From: QALR01 sp900552255
GTDB lineage: Bacteria > Bacillota > Clostridia > Oscillospirales > CAG-272
NCBI GenBank assembly: GCA_048526005.1
Contig: DBFVEH010000021.1
Coordinates: forward strand, 620,001-684,000
Length of the DNA stretch: 64,000 nt
Reading direction: 5' to 3'
A program made the translations under genes and the position numbers. Below the pieces are notes generated by a model. The model ran no database searches. It was not told where the DNA came from and saw nothing but the letters and a program-made list of their open reading frames with translations. Shown here piece by piece: positions 25,784 through 33,810 of the stretch (positions are counted from its first letter, which is position 1; each line of letters opens with the position of its first letter).

Positions 25784-26206
25784 TCAGGCAAGCGATGCGC
25801 CGAGAGCGACGCACGCCGCTTCCGCATCCGCGTCCGGCGCATCGTTGCAGATCACGCTCTCATGAGCGAAAACCGCGCCGTCCCGAACACAGGTCTCCTC
25901 CCAATTTCTCATCCATTCGCCGTCTCCCCAGCCATAGGAGCCGAACAGCGCGATTTTTTTGTCCTTCAGCTTCGCCTCGCAGGAAAGAAACATCGGCTCA
26001 AATTCGGATTCCTCGAGCTGCTCGACGCCCATCGAGGGGCAGCCGAACGCGACCGCATCGTATTCGTCCAGCTTCGCTCCGTCAAAATCCGAAGCCTTGA
26101 TCAGCTCGGCATTCGCACCGGCGCCGCGGGCGCCTTCCGCGACCTTCGCCGCCATAAGCTCGGTGTTGCCCGTTCCGCTCCAATATACCACGGCAATTTT
26201 ATTCAT
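25784..26206 (-). CDS. Flavodoxin
   Basis: A 140-residue short-chain flavodoxin. The FMN phosphate loop is YWSGTGNTELMA (8-19), and FGCPSMG and FGSYGWGDGEW form the flavin-binding loops. It replaces ferredoxin under low iron in many anaerobes. It lies second in the operon after the DUF3793 gene, consistent with iron-responsive control. Confidence 0.92.
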   Translation of the reverse strand: MNKIAVVYWSGTGNTELMAAKVAEGARGAGANAELIKASDFDGAKLDEYDAVAFGCPSMGVEQLEESEFEPMFLSCEAKLKDKKIALFGSYGWGDGEWMRNWEETCVRDGAVFAHESVICNDAPDADAEAACVALGASLA

Positions 26207-26239
26207 CTCTTTTGTTCCTCTTTTCTTATAAAATTTATG

Positions 26240-26806
26240 TTAAACAGCCACGGTGAGCTGCAAAACACTTCTTCCCTCGCGCCATAGGCGCCGATAAACA
26301 TTTTTGCACTTTTCAAATTTCGCAAACAGCCGGAGCGTCTCGCATTCGTTGCAGTATACCTTCCACAGACCGGCAAATTTGAAATTTCTGCCCTCGTTTT
26401 CGATGAATCCGGCGACATCTGCGAGCGGATATCCCAAAAAGAGCCCGATTTCATGAGGAAAACCGAAGTCCGCTTCCGATCCGATCCGTTCCTTCAGCCG
26501 TTCGAGCGCAAAGGACGGCTCCGCGCTGTTATAGCCATACGCGGAAAGGAAGCGTCCGACACCGTCGCGGGACAGGTCAAATCTCAAATTCTCCATCCGG
26601 CAGACATAAACGAGCGCCGTCAGGCACCGAACTCTAAGCAAAACCAAAGTCAATCCCTTGCGATTCAGGCATTCGCTCCAAAAGCCGACGGTCTCCCGCA
26701 TTTCCGCTTCGGAGGGAAACGTATGACAAAACAGATTCGCCGTTTTCAGGGACGCCAGCGTGGGCGCACAGTGTTCGATCAGATCTTTTTCAAAAGAATC
26801 CTGCAT
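26240..26806 (-). CDS. DUF3793 protein
   Basis: About 188 residues, soluble. The N-terminal IEHCAPTLASLKTANLFCH and the mid part LRCLTALVYVC, then GLFLGYPLADVAGFIEN are typical of the DUF3793 family, which in Clostridia often sits beside flavodoxin and iron-transport genes. Several cysteines (C in IEHC, LFCH, YCNECETL) could bind metal; this is inference. I chose the ATG at 26806 (MQDSFEKDL); an ATG at 26818 and a TTG at 26848 extend it. It is the first gene after two palindromic operators. Confidence 0.75.
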   Translation of the reverse strand: MQDSFEKDLIEHCAPTLASLKTANLFCHTFPSEAEMRETVGFWSECLNRKGLTLVLLRVRCLTALVYVCRMENLRFDLSRDGVGRFLSAYGYNSAEPSFALERLKERIGSEADFGFPHEIGLFLGYPLADVAGFIENEGRNFKFAGLWKVYCNECETLRLFAKFEKCKNVYRRLWREGRSVLQLTVAV

Positions 26807-26850
26807 ACGCGAATCCATCCCCCTTTTCCGGCATACAAAACTCCGCAAAA

Positions 26851-26866
26851 GTTAGTTTTCCCTAAC
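26851..26866 (-). promoter_or_regulatory. Operator palindrome 1 (GTTAG-N6-CTAAC)
   Basis: GTTAG at 26851-26855 and CTAAC at 26862-26866, 6-nt spacer. It lies in the leader between the promoter and the DUF3793 gene, and matches palindrome 2 in sequence and spacing. TTAG/CTAA half-sites recall those of DtxR-type metal regulators, but the spacing differs from the classic site. Confidence 0.55.
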
Positions 26867-26911
26867 CTCCGGTCATAATATAAACGGACAATGTCCGTAC
26901 CCCCTTTTGCA

Positions 26912-26927
26912 GTTAGCACCAACTAAC
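26912..26927 (-). promoter_or_regulatory. Operator palindrome 2 (GTTAG-N6-CTAAC)
   Basis: GTTAG at 26912-26916 and CTAAC at 26923-26927, same 6-nt spacer as palindrome 1, 61 nt away. It begins just downstream of the predicted transcription start (about 26929), where a bound repressor would block RNA polymerase. Confidence 0.6.
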
Positions 26928-26935
26928 CACGGATA

Positions 26936-26964
26936 ATCATACCATGTGAATGGGATTTTGTCAA
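26936..26964 (-). promoter_or_regulatory. Promoter of the heme/iron operon
   Basis: On the minus strand TTGACA (26964-26959) and TATGAT (26941-26936), spacing 17 nt. The predicted start lies right at palindrome 2. The leader to the first gene is about 120 nt. Confidence 0.75.
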
Positions 26965-27142
26965 TAGGAATCCGGAATTTTTGCATCTTCGCCATAAATC
27001 CCAAAACCAATTTTAATTTTCCGATTTTCTTGTGTATTTTCGACAATTTATTCTGAGCAAAATCCATAAAAAACACGGATTTTTCGCCTGCTTCCGTATA
27101 TTTTTCCACTGATTGCCCGACGATAACATCGGAGGTGATCAT

Positions 27143-27355
27143 ATGCTTTACAAGGATCTGAATGAGCTGGTATATCACAGCAGCAGCAGTCGCCGATATT
27201 TCTTCTCGCTTCCGGTATCGATGCAGCTTTCGCTTTCGGAATATGGCAACATCATCCGTTCCGCAGCCGAGCTGCGCGCACATGCCGAAAGAATGGAAAA
27301 ATACAATCGGGCAGTCGAAAACAGCGAGTATTACAATAAACAGACGCGATCGTAA
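27143..27355 (+). CDS. Conserved small protein of unknown function
   Basis: A 70-residue protein starting at ATG 27143 with a near-perfect Shine-Dalgarno GGAGGTGATC. It begins MLYKDLNELVYHSSSSRRYF and continues FSLPVSMQLSLSEYGNIIRS, then a helical, charged C-terminus (AELRAHAERMEKY). I recall similar short proteins with the HSSSSRRYF/SLPVSMQ core in other Clostridia, without known function. No membrane segment or Cys motif. A terminator follows. Confidence 0.65.
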   Translation: MLYKDLNELVYHSSSSRRYFFSLPVSMQLSLSEYGNIIRSAAELRAHAERMEKYNRAVENSEYYNKQTRS

Positions 27356-27379
27356 TCCTATTCGCAGTCGTTTAGACGG

Positions 27380-27417
27380 AAAGGCTGTTCCATATTTATA
27401 TGGAACAGCCTTTCTTT
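27380..27417 (+). terminator. Terminator after the 70-residue protein
   Basis: AAAGGCTGTTCCATA (27380-27394) and TATGGAACAGCCTTT (27399-27413): a 15-bp perfect stem, followed by CTTT. Confidence 0.85.
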
Positions 27418-27472
27418 CCAGTCAAATAGACGTTTTCAGCTCTTTGCTTTTTCGGTTTTGAGGGGCAAACCC

Positions 27473-27501
27473 TTGACATATGCCTTCAAAACCGATATAA
27501 T
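27473..27501 (+). promoter_or_regulatory. Promoter of the lipid kinase-valS pair
   Basis: TTGACA (27473-27478) and TATAAT (27496-27501), 17-nt spacing, 36 nt before the lipid kinase start. Confidence 0.8.
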
Positions 27502-27536
27502 TAAATTTAATTATACCAATCTGAGGGAGAAATGCG

Positions 27537-28505
27537 ATGAAACATATCTTCGTGGTCAATCCCGCGGCGGGAAAAGGAAAAAAGCTGCCTGCCGTTCTGT
27601 CCTCCATTACATACGCCTGCGAGGAGCTGGACGCGGACTATGAAATCTATCACACCGTCACGGTGGGAGACGGCATCCGTTTCGTGCGGGAAAAATGCGA
27701 GAAAAATCCCGGAGAGCCGATGCGGTTTTACGCCTGCGGCGGAGACGGCACGCTTTATGAGGTGATCAACGGCGCCGTCGGATGCCCGACGGCAGAGGTT
27801 GCGGTCGTCCCTTCGGGGACAGGAAACGATTTTATCAAAGCATTCTCCTCTCCGGAGCTCTTTTCCGACATCAAGCGTCAGCTGCTCGGAAGACCGGAAA
27901 GGCTCGATTTGATTCGATACAACAACAAATACTGCATCAATGTGCTCAACATCGGATTCGATTGCGACGTCGTGCAAAAGGTTTCCGAAATCAAGCGCAG
28001 CGCCTTGGTTCCGTCAAAGCTCGCGTATCTTTTCAGCGTCGCGGACATCTTTACCAAAACCTTCGGCAAAAGCTTCAAGGTGTTGATCGACGACCGCGAG
28101 CTTATCGAGCGCGAATTTTTGCTCCTCGCACTGGCAAACGCCAATTATTACGGCGACGGCTTCAAAGTGGCGCCGGACGCGCTGCTCGATGACGGTTACA
28201 TGAATCTGTGTCTTGTCGATAAGGTTTCACGGATGGAATTTATCAAGCTCGTTGCGAAATACAAGGTAGGGCATCATGTGAATGAAAGCGGAGAAAGCCT
28301 GTATCCGTTTATCCGATACCAAAAATGCAAAAAGGTACTCATTGAATCCTATAAGCCGCTCGGTGTCTGTGCGGACGGAGAAATCTCCCCGTACAAAGCC
28401 GTGCAGATCGAAATCGCGCACGAAGCCGTTTCTTTTTCCGTCCCCAAGGGCGTAAGATGCCTTTCCTTGTCCGATAAAGCTGAAAAAGAACACGCGGTAG
28501 TATGA
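27537..28505 (+). CDS. Diacylglycerol/lipid kinase family protein
   Basis: A 322-residue kinase of the DagK/YegS family, which phosphorylates diacylglycerol or sphingoid lipids in membrane lipid recycling. It has NPAAGKGK (8-15) at the start, the catalytic GGDGTLYEVING (64-75) and VVPSGTGNDF (86-95). The C-terminal beta-domain (YYGDGFKVAPDALLDDGYMN, CADGE) matches. Shine-Dalgarno GAGGGAG. It precedes valS by 40 nt on the same strand. Confidence 0.88.
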   Translation: MKHIFVVNPAAGKGKKLPAVLSSITYACEELDADYEIYHTVTVGDGIRFVREKCEKNPGEPMRFYACGGDGTLYEVINGAVGCPTAEVAVVPSGTGNDFIKAFSSPELFSDIKRQLLGRPERLDLIRYNNKYCINVLNIGFDCDVVQKVSEIKRSALVPSKLAYLFSVADIFTKTFGKSFKVLIDDRELIEREFLLLALANANYYGDGFKVAPDALLDDGYMNLCLVDKVSRMEFIKLVAKYKVGHHVNESGESLYPFIRYQKCKKVLIESYKPLGVCADGEISPYKAVQIEIAHEAVSFSVPKGVRCLSLSDKAEKEHAVV

Positions 28506-28545
28506 CCGACGCAAAAAACAAAATACGACAAAAGGATGAGCAAAT

Positions 28546-31182
28546 ATGAGAAAAGAACTGAATAAAACATACAATCCCGGCGAAATCGAAAAGCCTCTCT
28601 ATGAGAAATGGTGCGACGCCGGCTATTTCACGCCGGAGGTCGACAGAAGCAAAAAGCCCTTCACCATCGTGATCCCGCCCCCGAACGTCACAGGACAGCT
28701 CCACATGGGGCACGCACTGGACGAAACCCTGCAGGACACCATCATCCGCTATAAGCGGATGTCGGGCTACTGCACGCTTTGGGTGCCCGGCACAGACCAC
28801 GCCGGCATCGCCACGCAGATCAAGGTGGAGGAAATGCTCCGCAAGGAAAAAGGGCTCACCCGCCACGATCTCGGCCGTGAGAAATTCACAGAGCTTGTTT
28901 GGGACTGGAAGCGCCAATACGGCTCCCGCATCATCAGCCAGCTGAAAGCCCTTGGCTCCTCCTGCGATTGGACGCGCGAGCGCTTCACCATGGATGAAAC
29001 GCTCTCGAAAGCGGTGCGCAAAACCTTCGTCGACCTCTATAACAAGGGGCTCATCTACCGCGGCTACCGCATCAGCAATTTCTGTCCGAAGTGCGCGACC
29101 GCGCTCTCCGACGCGGAGGTGGAATATAAAGAAAAGGACGGCTCCTTTTGGCATATCCGCTATCCTGTCAAGGACAGCGATGAATCGGTGATCGTTGCAA
29201 CGACACGTCCTGAGACGATGCTCGGCGATACGGCGGTGGCGGTGCATCCGGAGGATGAACGCTATGCCCACCTTGTCGGCAAGACGCTTATCCTGCCTTT
29301 GGTGGGACGCGAGATCCCCGTTATCGCCGACGAATATGTCGAGCGCGACTTTGGCACGGGCTGCGTGAAAATCACGCCCTGTCACGATCCGAACGACTTC
29401 GAGGTAGGCCGCCGTCATAATCTTGAAATGATACCTGTCATCGACGAGCACGCCAAAATCATCGGCGGCTATAAATACGACGGCATGGACCGCTATGAGG
29501 CGCGCCGCGCCATCGTCGCCGACCTCGAAGCGGGCGGATATCTTGTCAAGGTGGAAGCCTGCAAGCACAACGTGGGACACTGCTACCGCTGCGGCACGGC
29601 GCTCGAACCGCTCGCGTCGCGCCAGTGGTACGTCAAAATGGAGCCGCTCGCAAAGGCCGCCATCGAAGCAGTCGAATCGGGAGAGATCAAATTCATTCCC
29701 GACCGGTTCTCCAAAATCTACCTCAACTGGATGTATAACATCCGCGACTGGTGCATCTCCCGCCAGCTTTGGTGGGGACACCGCATTCCCGCTTTCTACT
29801 GCGACGACTGCGGCGAGATCTCCGTCTCCGAGGAGGACGTCGCCGTCTGCCCGAAATGCGGCAGCCGTCATCTCCATCAGGACGAGGACGTGCTCGACAC
29901 GTGGTTTTCCTCCGGACTTTGGCCGTTTTCCACGCTCGGCTGGCCGGAAAAGACCGAAGATCTCGATTATTTCTACCCAACCTCCACACTCGTCACCGGC
30001 TATGATATCATTCCTTTCTGGGTCGCCCGCATGATCACGATGGGCATGGAGGAGATGAAAGAAAAGCCGTTCTCCAACGTCTTTATTCACGGACTCGTCC
30101 GCGACGCCGAGGGACGCAAAATGTCGAAATCACTCGGCAACGGCATCGATCCCTTGGAGATCATCGATTCCTGCGGCGCGGACGCACTGCGCTTTGCCCT
30201 GCTCACCGGCAATTCGCCCGGCAACGACATGCGCTTCTCCCCGGAAAAGATCGAAGCGGCGCGCAACTTCACCAATAAAATCTGGAACGCCTCGCGCTTC
30301 GCCCTCATGAACCTGCCGGAAGACCTCGATGACACGGCGCTGCCGCCCACGGATATGCTGCATATCGAGGACAAATGGATTCTTTCAAAATTCAATAAAC
30401 TTTCAGCCGAGGTTTCGGAAAACCTCGACAAATATGAGCTCGGCGTCGCACTTGCCAAGCTTTATGATTTCCTTTGGAGCGTGCTGTGCGACTGGTATAT
30501 CGAGGTCATAAAGCCCCGACTTTTCGTCAAGGAGGGAGCGGACTACGAGAACGCCTGCCGCGTGCTCGCATACGTCCTGCGCGGCGCTGTGGAGCTGCTC
30601 CATCCGTTTATGCCCTTCATCACGGAAACGATTTGGCAGGCGCTGCCGCACGAGGGCGAGAGCATCGTCATCACACGCTATCCCGAATACCGCGCGGAGC
30701 TTGTCTTTGAAAAGGAAGAGGCCTCGATGGAGCTTCTCATCACGGCGATCCGTCAGATCCGCAACCGCCGCGCTGAAATGAACGTTCCTCCGTCGAAAAA
30801 GGCGACGGTGTATATCGTTTCCCCCGACCACGAGACGTTTTCCCCCGCGGTTTCGGCGTTCTTTGAAAAGCTCGCCGGCGCCGCCTCCGTGGAATACCCC
30901 GCAGCCTTCGCCGGTGAGGGCTGCGTGCAGATCATCTCCGACAAGGCGACGATCTTCATCCCGCTCTCCGAAATCATCGATATCGACAAGGAAATCGCAA
31001 GACTGGAAGCGGAAAAGCAAAAGCTTCTCTCCGAAATCGAGCGTATCGACAAAAAGCTTGCAAACGAAGGCTTCGTATCGAAGGCGCCCGCCTCCGTCAT
31101 CGACGGTGAAAAAGCGAAAAAAACGGCTTACGCCGAGAAGCTCGCGACGGTGGAGGTCTCTCTTGCCAATTACAAAAAATAA
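28546..31182 (+). CDS. valS: Valyl-tRNA synthetase
   Basis: An 878-residue class I synthetase that charges tRNA-Val. HIGH motif GQLHMGHAL (44-52), KMSKS motif GRKMSKSLGNGIDP (about 523-536), an editing domain in between (TTRPETMLGDTAVAVHPED), a zinc-finger-like CDDCGE...CPKCGS insert, and the C-terminal tRNA-binding coiled coil (EIARLEAEKQKLLSEIERI). Full family length. No T-box fits in the 40-nt gap upstream, so it is probably expressed with the lipid kinase. Confidence 0.97.
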   Translation: MRKELNKTYNPGEIEKPLYEKWCDAGYFTPEVDRSKKPFTIVIPPPNVTGQLHMGHALDETLQDTIIRYKRMSGYCTLWVPGTDHAGIATQIKVEEMLRKEKGLTRHDLGREKFTELVWDWKRQYGSRIISQLKALGSSCDWTRERFTMDETLSKAVRKTFVDLYNKGLIYRGYRISNFCPKCATALSDAEVEYKEKDGSFWHIRYPVKDSDESVIVATTRPETMLGDTAVAVHPEDERYAHLVGKTLILPLVGREIPVIADEYVERDFGTGCVKITPCHDPNDFEVGRRHNLEMIPVIDEHAKIIGGYKYDGMDRYEARRAIVADLEAGGYLVKVEACKHNVGHCYRCGTALEPLASRQWYVKMEPLAKAAIEAVESGEIKFIPDRFSKIYLNWMYNIRDWCISRQLWWGHRIPAFYCDDCGEISVSEEDVAVCPKCGSRHLHQDEDVLDTWFSSGLWPFSTLGWPEKTEDLDYFYPTSTLVTGYDIIPFWVARMITMGMEEMKEKPFSNVFIHGLVRDAEGRKMSKSLGNGIDPLEIIDSCGADALRFALLTGNSPGNDMRFSPEKIEAARNFTNKIWNASRFALMNLPEDLDDTALPPTDMLHIEDKWILSKFNKLSAEVSENLDKYELGVALAKLYDFLWSVLCDWYIEVIKPRLFVKEGADYENACRVLAYVLRGAVELLHPFMPFITETIWQALPHEGESIVITRYPEYRAELVFEKEEASMELLITAIRQIRNRRAEMNVPPSKKATVYIVSPDHETFSPAVSAFFEKLAGAASVEYPAAFAGEGCVQIISDKATIFIPLSEIIDIDKEIARLEAEKQKLLSEIERIDKKLANEGFVSKAPASVIDGEKAKKTAYAEKLATVEVSLANYKK

Positions 31183-31246
31183 TCCTCTCTTTGTGAGTTT
31201 TTCGGACGGTAAAATCGACTAATCATAAAAAGAATGACAAATTTGA

Positions 31247-31276
31247 TTGACATTTTTTGCCAAAACCGGCTATATT
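31247..31276 (+). promoter_or_regulatory. Promoter of the DUF4349 lipoprotein gene
   Basis: TTGACA (31247-31252) and TATATT (31271-31276), 18-nt spacing, 44 nt before the start codon. Confidence 0.65.
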
Positions 31277-31319
31277 GATCGCAAACCATTCCTTATTTTT
31301 AATTTGAAGGAGGTATTTT

Positions 31320-32219
31320 ATGAAAAAGTCAACCGCGCTGCTCCTTTCGCTTCTCATGCTTCTTGCGGTGCTCTGCTCCTGCGGAACCTCGAAAGACAGC
31401 TATGATCCGGGCGGCTATGACGGCAATTCCCCCTCCAAGGGAGAGGAAAGCGGCGATATTTTCAAGGATGATATCGTCACCGACGACGATCCCATCACAA
31501 GAAAGATCGTCAAAACCTACAGGCTGGAGCTTGAAACCCTTGATTTCACCAAAGCCGGCACGCTCATCGTTTCCACGGCGGAAGCCCTTGGCGGATACGT
31601 CTCGGAATCCTCCGAAAGAAGCACCAGCATATCCGGCTCGTCAGGCAGCACAAGGTATGCGTCCTATACGATACGTGTGCCGGCGGACAAGGCCGACGAA
31701 TATCTCGAAGCCATAGAGGCGGAATGCAACGTCCTGCGCTCCACCCTCACCACGGAGGATATCACGGATTCCTATTACGGCTACAAGGCGCAGCTCGACA
31801 GCCTTCTTTTGCAGGAGGAACGGCTAACGGCCATGCTGGAAAAGGCGGATTCTCTCGACTATCTTCTCACGCTTGAAGATAAGCTCGCACAGGTGCGCGC
31901 CGAAATCAATTCGATCAATTCCAAATTGCAGCTGATGGATAAATCCGTCAACTATTCCTATGTTTATATCACCCTGTCCGAGGTTTACAAATATCAGCCT
32001 GCCGCACAGATCAGCTATTGGCAGCGTGTCGGAAACGCTTTTACCGGCGCGTTCGAGACGTTCGGCAACGTGATATCGACGGCATTCTTAGGCATCGTTT
32101 GGGTGCTCCCGTTCCTGCTGCTCGGCGGCATCATCGCCGTTATCATCATCGCTGCGGAACGCAGCAAGCGGAAAAAACGGAAAAACCGCAATACGAGCGA
32201 TACGGAAGAAAAGAAGTAA
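31320..32219 (+). CDS. DUF4349 lipoprotein
   Basis: A 299-residue surface protein. The signal peptide ends in VLCSC with Cys21 as the lipid site, and a Gly/Ser/Asp-rich linker follows. The core starts ITRKIVKTYRLELETLDF, the DUF4349 beginning, with a ladder of beta strands and a coiled coil (LLLQEERLTAMLEKADSL). A C-terminal membrane helix (IVWVLPFLLLGGIIAVIIIA) and a basic tail close it, so it may be anchored at both ends. The function is unknown. Shine-Dalgarno AAGGAGG. Confidence 0.85.
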   Translation: MKKSTALLLSLLMLLAVLCSCGTSKDSYDPGGYDGNSPSKGEESGDIFKDDIVTDDDPITRKIVKTYRLELETLDFTKAGTLIVSTAEALGGYVSESSERSTSISGSSGSTRYASYTIRVPADKADEYLEAIEAECNVLRSTLTTEDITDSYYGYKAQLDSLLLQEERLTAMLEKADSLDYLLTLEDKLAQVRAEINSINSKLQLMDKSVNYSYVYITLSEVYKYQPAAQISYWQRVGNAFTGAFETFGNVISTAFLGIVWVLPFLLLGGIIAVIIIAAERSKRKKRKNRNTSDTEEKK

Positions 32220-32247
32220 CACCACTTTTTCCCGTGACAGTAAAAAT

Positions 32248-32286
32248 CCAAAAATCCGGAAAGCATCCGTGCTTTCCGGATTTTTT
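32248..32286 (+). terminator. Bidirectional terminator between two convergent genes
   Basis: AAATCCGGAAAGCA (32252-32265) and TGCTTTCCGGATTT (32270-32283) with a TCCG loop and TTTTTT after it; the other side is A-rich, so it also serves the minus-strand gene at 32308. Confidence 0.9.
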
Positions 32287-32307
32287 ATCGGCGGCAGTTC
32301 CCTTTTG

Positions 32308-32607
32308 TCAGACGGACTGTTTGGCAAGTCCCTGATACACGATCATCTCCATGAGCGAGGACAGAATAGCGCCCTTGGTGATCATCTCATAGGCCGCGGC
32401 GCCCGTCTCCTTGTCGGCGCCCACCCACAGCGCATATAAAATATACATTCTGTTGTTCCTGTCCGGCTGGATGAAAAGGGTGTATTTTTCATCGTTCAGG
32501 CGGACGTCTGTCTCATAGATCGGGCAATAGGGCTTGCTTCGCGCATATTCCTGCAATTCCGTTTTGAATTCCTCGAATTTTTCCGTTTTGAATTGTCTGC
32601 TTGTCAT
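32308..32607 (-). CDS. Conserved small cytosolic protein of unknown function
   Basis: A 99-residue protein starting MTSRQFKTEKFEEFK at 32607 (GGAGG 7 nt upstream); an in-frame ATG 15 nt earlier is less well placed. It has a mixed fold: a helical N-terminus, strands YTLFIQPDRNNRMYILYALW and a helical end KGAILSSLMEMIVYQGLA. No known motif recognised. It is convergent to the DUF4349 gene and shares its terminator. Confidence 0.6.
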   Translation of the reverse strand: MTSRQFKTEKFEEFKTELQEYARSKPYCPIYETDVRLNDEKYTLFIQPDRNNRMYILYALWVGADKETGAAAYEMITKGAILSSLMEMIVYQGLAKQSV

Positions 32608-33000
32608 GTTTTTTTCCTCCATTCTTTTTATCGGGTGGCTCCCCGCATATTTCGGTCTGTAAAACTCCCTGTTCTCGCTTCCTCCTTTCGCAATCGGCTG
32701 TCCTTTGGTGCCTCATATGGACCAAAACGCCATTACCATGGGTCAATCTATTTTTGAACTGAGTCAAAAGAGGCACGATGACCGCCGTCCTCCGGCGCAT
32801 GCGCTCCACAGGGCGGGAGAGGCATGCCGGGAGAAAAGAGTCATGAGCCTCCTCGAAAAACAAAACGCCGCGCAGGGATAAGAGAGCCTGCGGCTCCCTT
32901 TTTGCAATCCCCACGCGGTCAATATCGAAATACAAACCTTTGCGATGGCTCAAATCGGACATCCCGTCATATGTTGACGCACAGATGTTATGAACAGCTC
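32608..33000. other. Gene-free stretch
   Basis: I see no supported gene here. Open frames exist on the minus strand but lack ribosome binding sites and protein-like composition. A weak hairpin (GAGCC-TGC-GGCTC followed by CCTTTTTG) lies near 32887-32907. The 32608-32640 part would be the leader of the minus-strand gene. Confidence 0.5.
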
Positions 33001-33029
33001 TTGAAAAATCACAAAAAATGTGTTATACT
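33001..33029 (+). promoter_or_regulatory. Promoter of candidate RNA 1
   Basis: TTGAAA (33001-33006) and TATACT (33024-33029) with 17-nt spacing; no gene start follows, only the structured segment up to 33206. Confidence 0.7.
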
Positions 33030-33035
33030 GAATTT

Positions 33036-33206
33036 GCTGTCCGGGACCCGATTTTTCGGTCGCGTAGGGTGCCTATTTCACCTGATGCGGAGCTTCGGCG
33101 GAGGTGCTTGCTCTGCCGAAGTCCGGCGGCTTTTTGTTCTCTCAGAGAACTCCGAACCACGGAACTTAACTTAACATCGGAATCAGGACGCACAGCGTCC
33201 TTTTTT
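33036..33206 (+). ncRNA. Candidate structured RNA 1, unidentified
   Basis: About 170 nt between a consensus promoter and a terminator, without a coding frame. It contains an 11-bp hairpin CTTCGGCGGAG/CTCTGCCGAAG (33093-33121), a GTTCTC-TCA-GAGAAC hairpin (33136-33150), TCCG-AACCA-CGGA, and the terminator AGGACGC/GCGTCCT with TTTTTT (33185-33206). I looked for the SRP RNA loop, tmRNA, RNase P and 6S features and did not find them. Its size would suit 6S RNA, but I cannot support that. It shares TAGGGTGCC with RNA 2 nearby. Confidence 0.5.
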
Positions 33207-33415
33207 GATGCGGCTTGAACGGCCGCATCGACTGTTTGCAGGACGGATGGCAGCTTAACATATGATTTTCTCCATTACGCCGCCCTTCGCAAGCGGCTCG
33301 ATTTGAGCGGTAAAAACAAAAAATCCGCGTCACAAGCGCATAAAAGCGTGTGGCACGGCACATCTGTCTTTTCGGACAAATCGTCAGATTCAAGCCCCCA
33401 TTTTGCGGATATCCC

Positions 33416-33444
33416 TTGTAAACCCTGCCATTGTCTGCTATAAT
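33416..33444 (+). promoter_or_regulatory. Promoter of candidate RNA 2
   Basis: TTGTAA (33416-33421) and TATAAT (33439-33444), 17-nt spacing. Confidence 0.7.
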
Positions 33445-33450
33445 TTTGGT

Positions 33451-33539
33451 AGGGTGCCGGTTATCCGGTTGTATGGGGAGTGCCACTTACACTTCTTATG
33501 CAGGGCTGACGTATTCCAGTACGTCGGCCTGCCTGTTTT
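33451..33539 (+). ncRNA. Candidate small RNA 2, unidentified
   Basis: About 90 nt from a predicted start just after the TATAAT box to a terminator with a 13-bp stem (GCAG and GCTGACGTA, 33500-33513, with TACGTCGGC and CTGC, 33520-33532) and a following TGTTTTC. The first part, GGGTGCCGGTTATCCGG, can fold and shares TAGGGTGCC with RNA 1. No coding frame or known family recognised. Confidence 0.5.
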
Positions 33540-33661
33540 CTATATTATAACGTGTCTTGCGCGATTTGTCAACATGTTTTGAAAAGTTTTACAAGATTTT
33601 TATTTTTATTACATTCAATATAAGATCGTTATATGTTCAAAATATGCGGCAGAAATAACGT

Positions 33662-33705
33662 AAAGCGCCGAAAAGCCTTGTCAGTCTATGGCTTTCCGAC
33701 GCTTT
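33662..33705. terminator. Long hairpin, terminator-like
   Basis: AAAGCGCCGAAAAGCC (33662-33677) pairs with GGCTTTCCGACGCTTT (33690-33705) with one mismatch region; T-rich on the plus side, A-rich on the other. No gene directly precedes it on the plus strand except RNA 2. Confidence 0.5.
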
Positions 33706-33768
33706 TTCGTCATAGGTTCGCCGCATGGATCCGAGACGCTCTGGCGCCTCTGCTCATATCTTATCCGC

Positions 33769-33798
33769 AAAAAATACCGCATTTCTGCGGTATTTTTT
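33769..33798 (-). terminator. Terminator of the rpsB-tsf operon
   Basis: AAAATACCGCA and TGCGGTATTTT, an 11-bp stem; the minus strand continues TTTTGCGG. It lies 13 nt after the tsf stop. Confidence 0.9.
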
Positions 33799-33810
33799 AA
33801 TAAACATATC

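Noticed and set aside
28506..28545. T-box riboswitch before valS
   Set aside because: Only 40 nt separate valS from the gene upstream, too little for a T-box.
28339..30090. A 583-codon open frame opposite valS on the minus strand
   Set aside because: It lies fully over the lipid kinase/valS genes, has low-complexity His/Asp-rich composition, and is the mirror of their codon use.
32513..32962. A 149-codon minus-strand frame upstream of the 99-residue protein
   Set aside because: No ribosome binding site, basic/charged random composition, overlaps the start of a better gene.
33036..33206. Naming RNA 1 as SRP RNA or 6S RNA
   Set aside because: The SRP apical loop (GGAAG/AGCAG) is missing, and no 6S sequence marks could be confirmed by eye.
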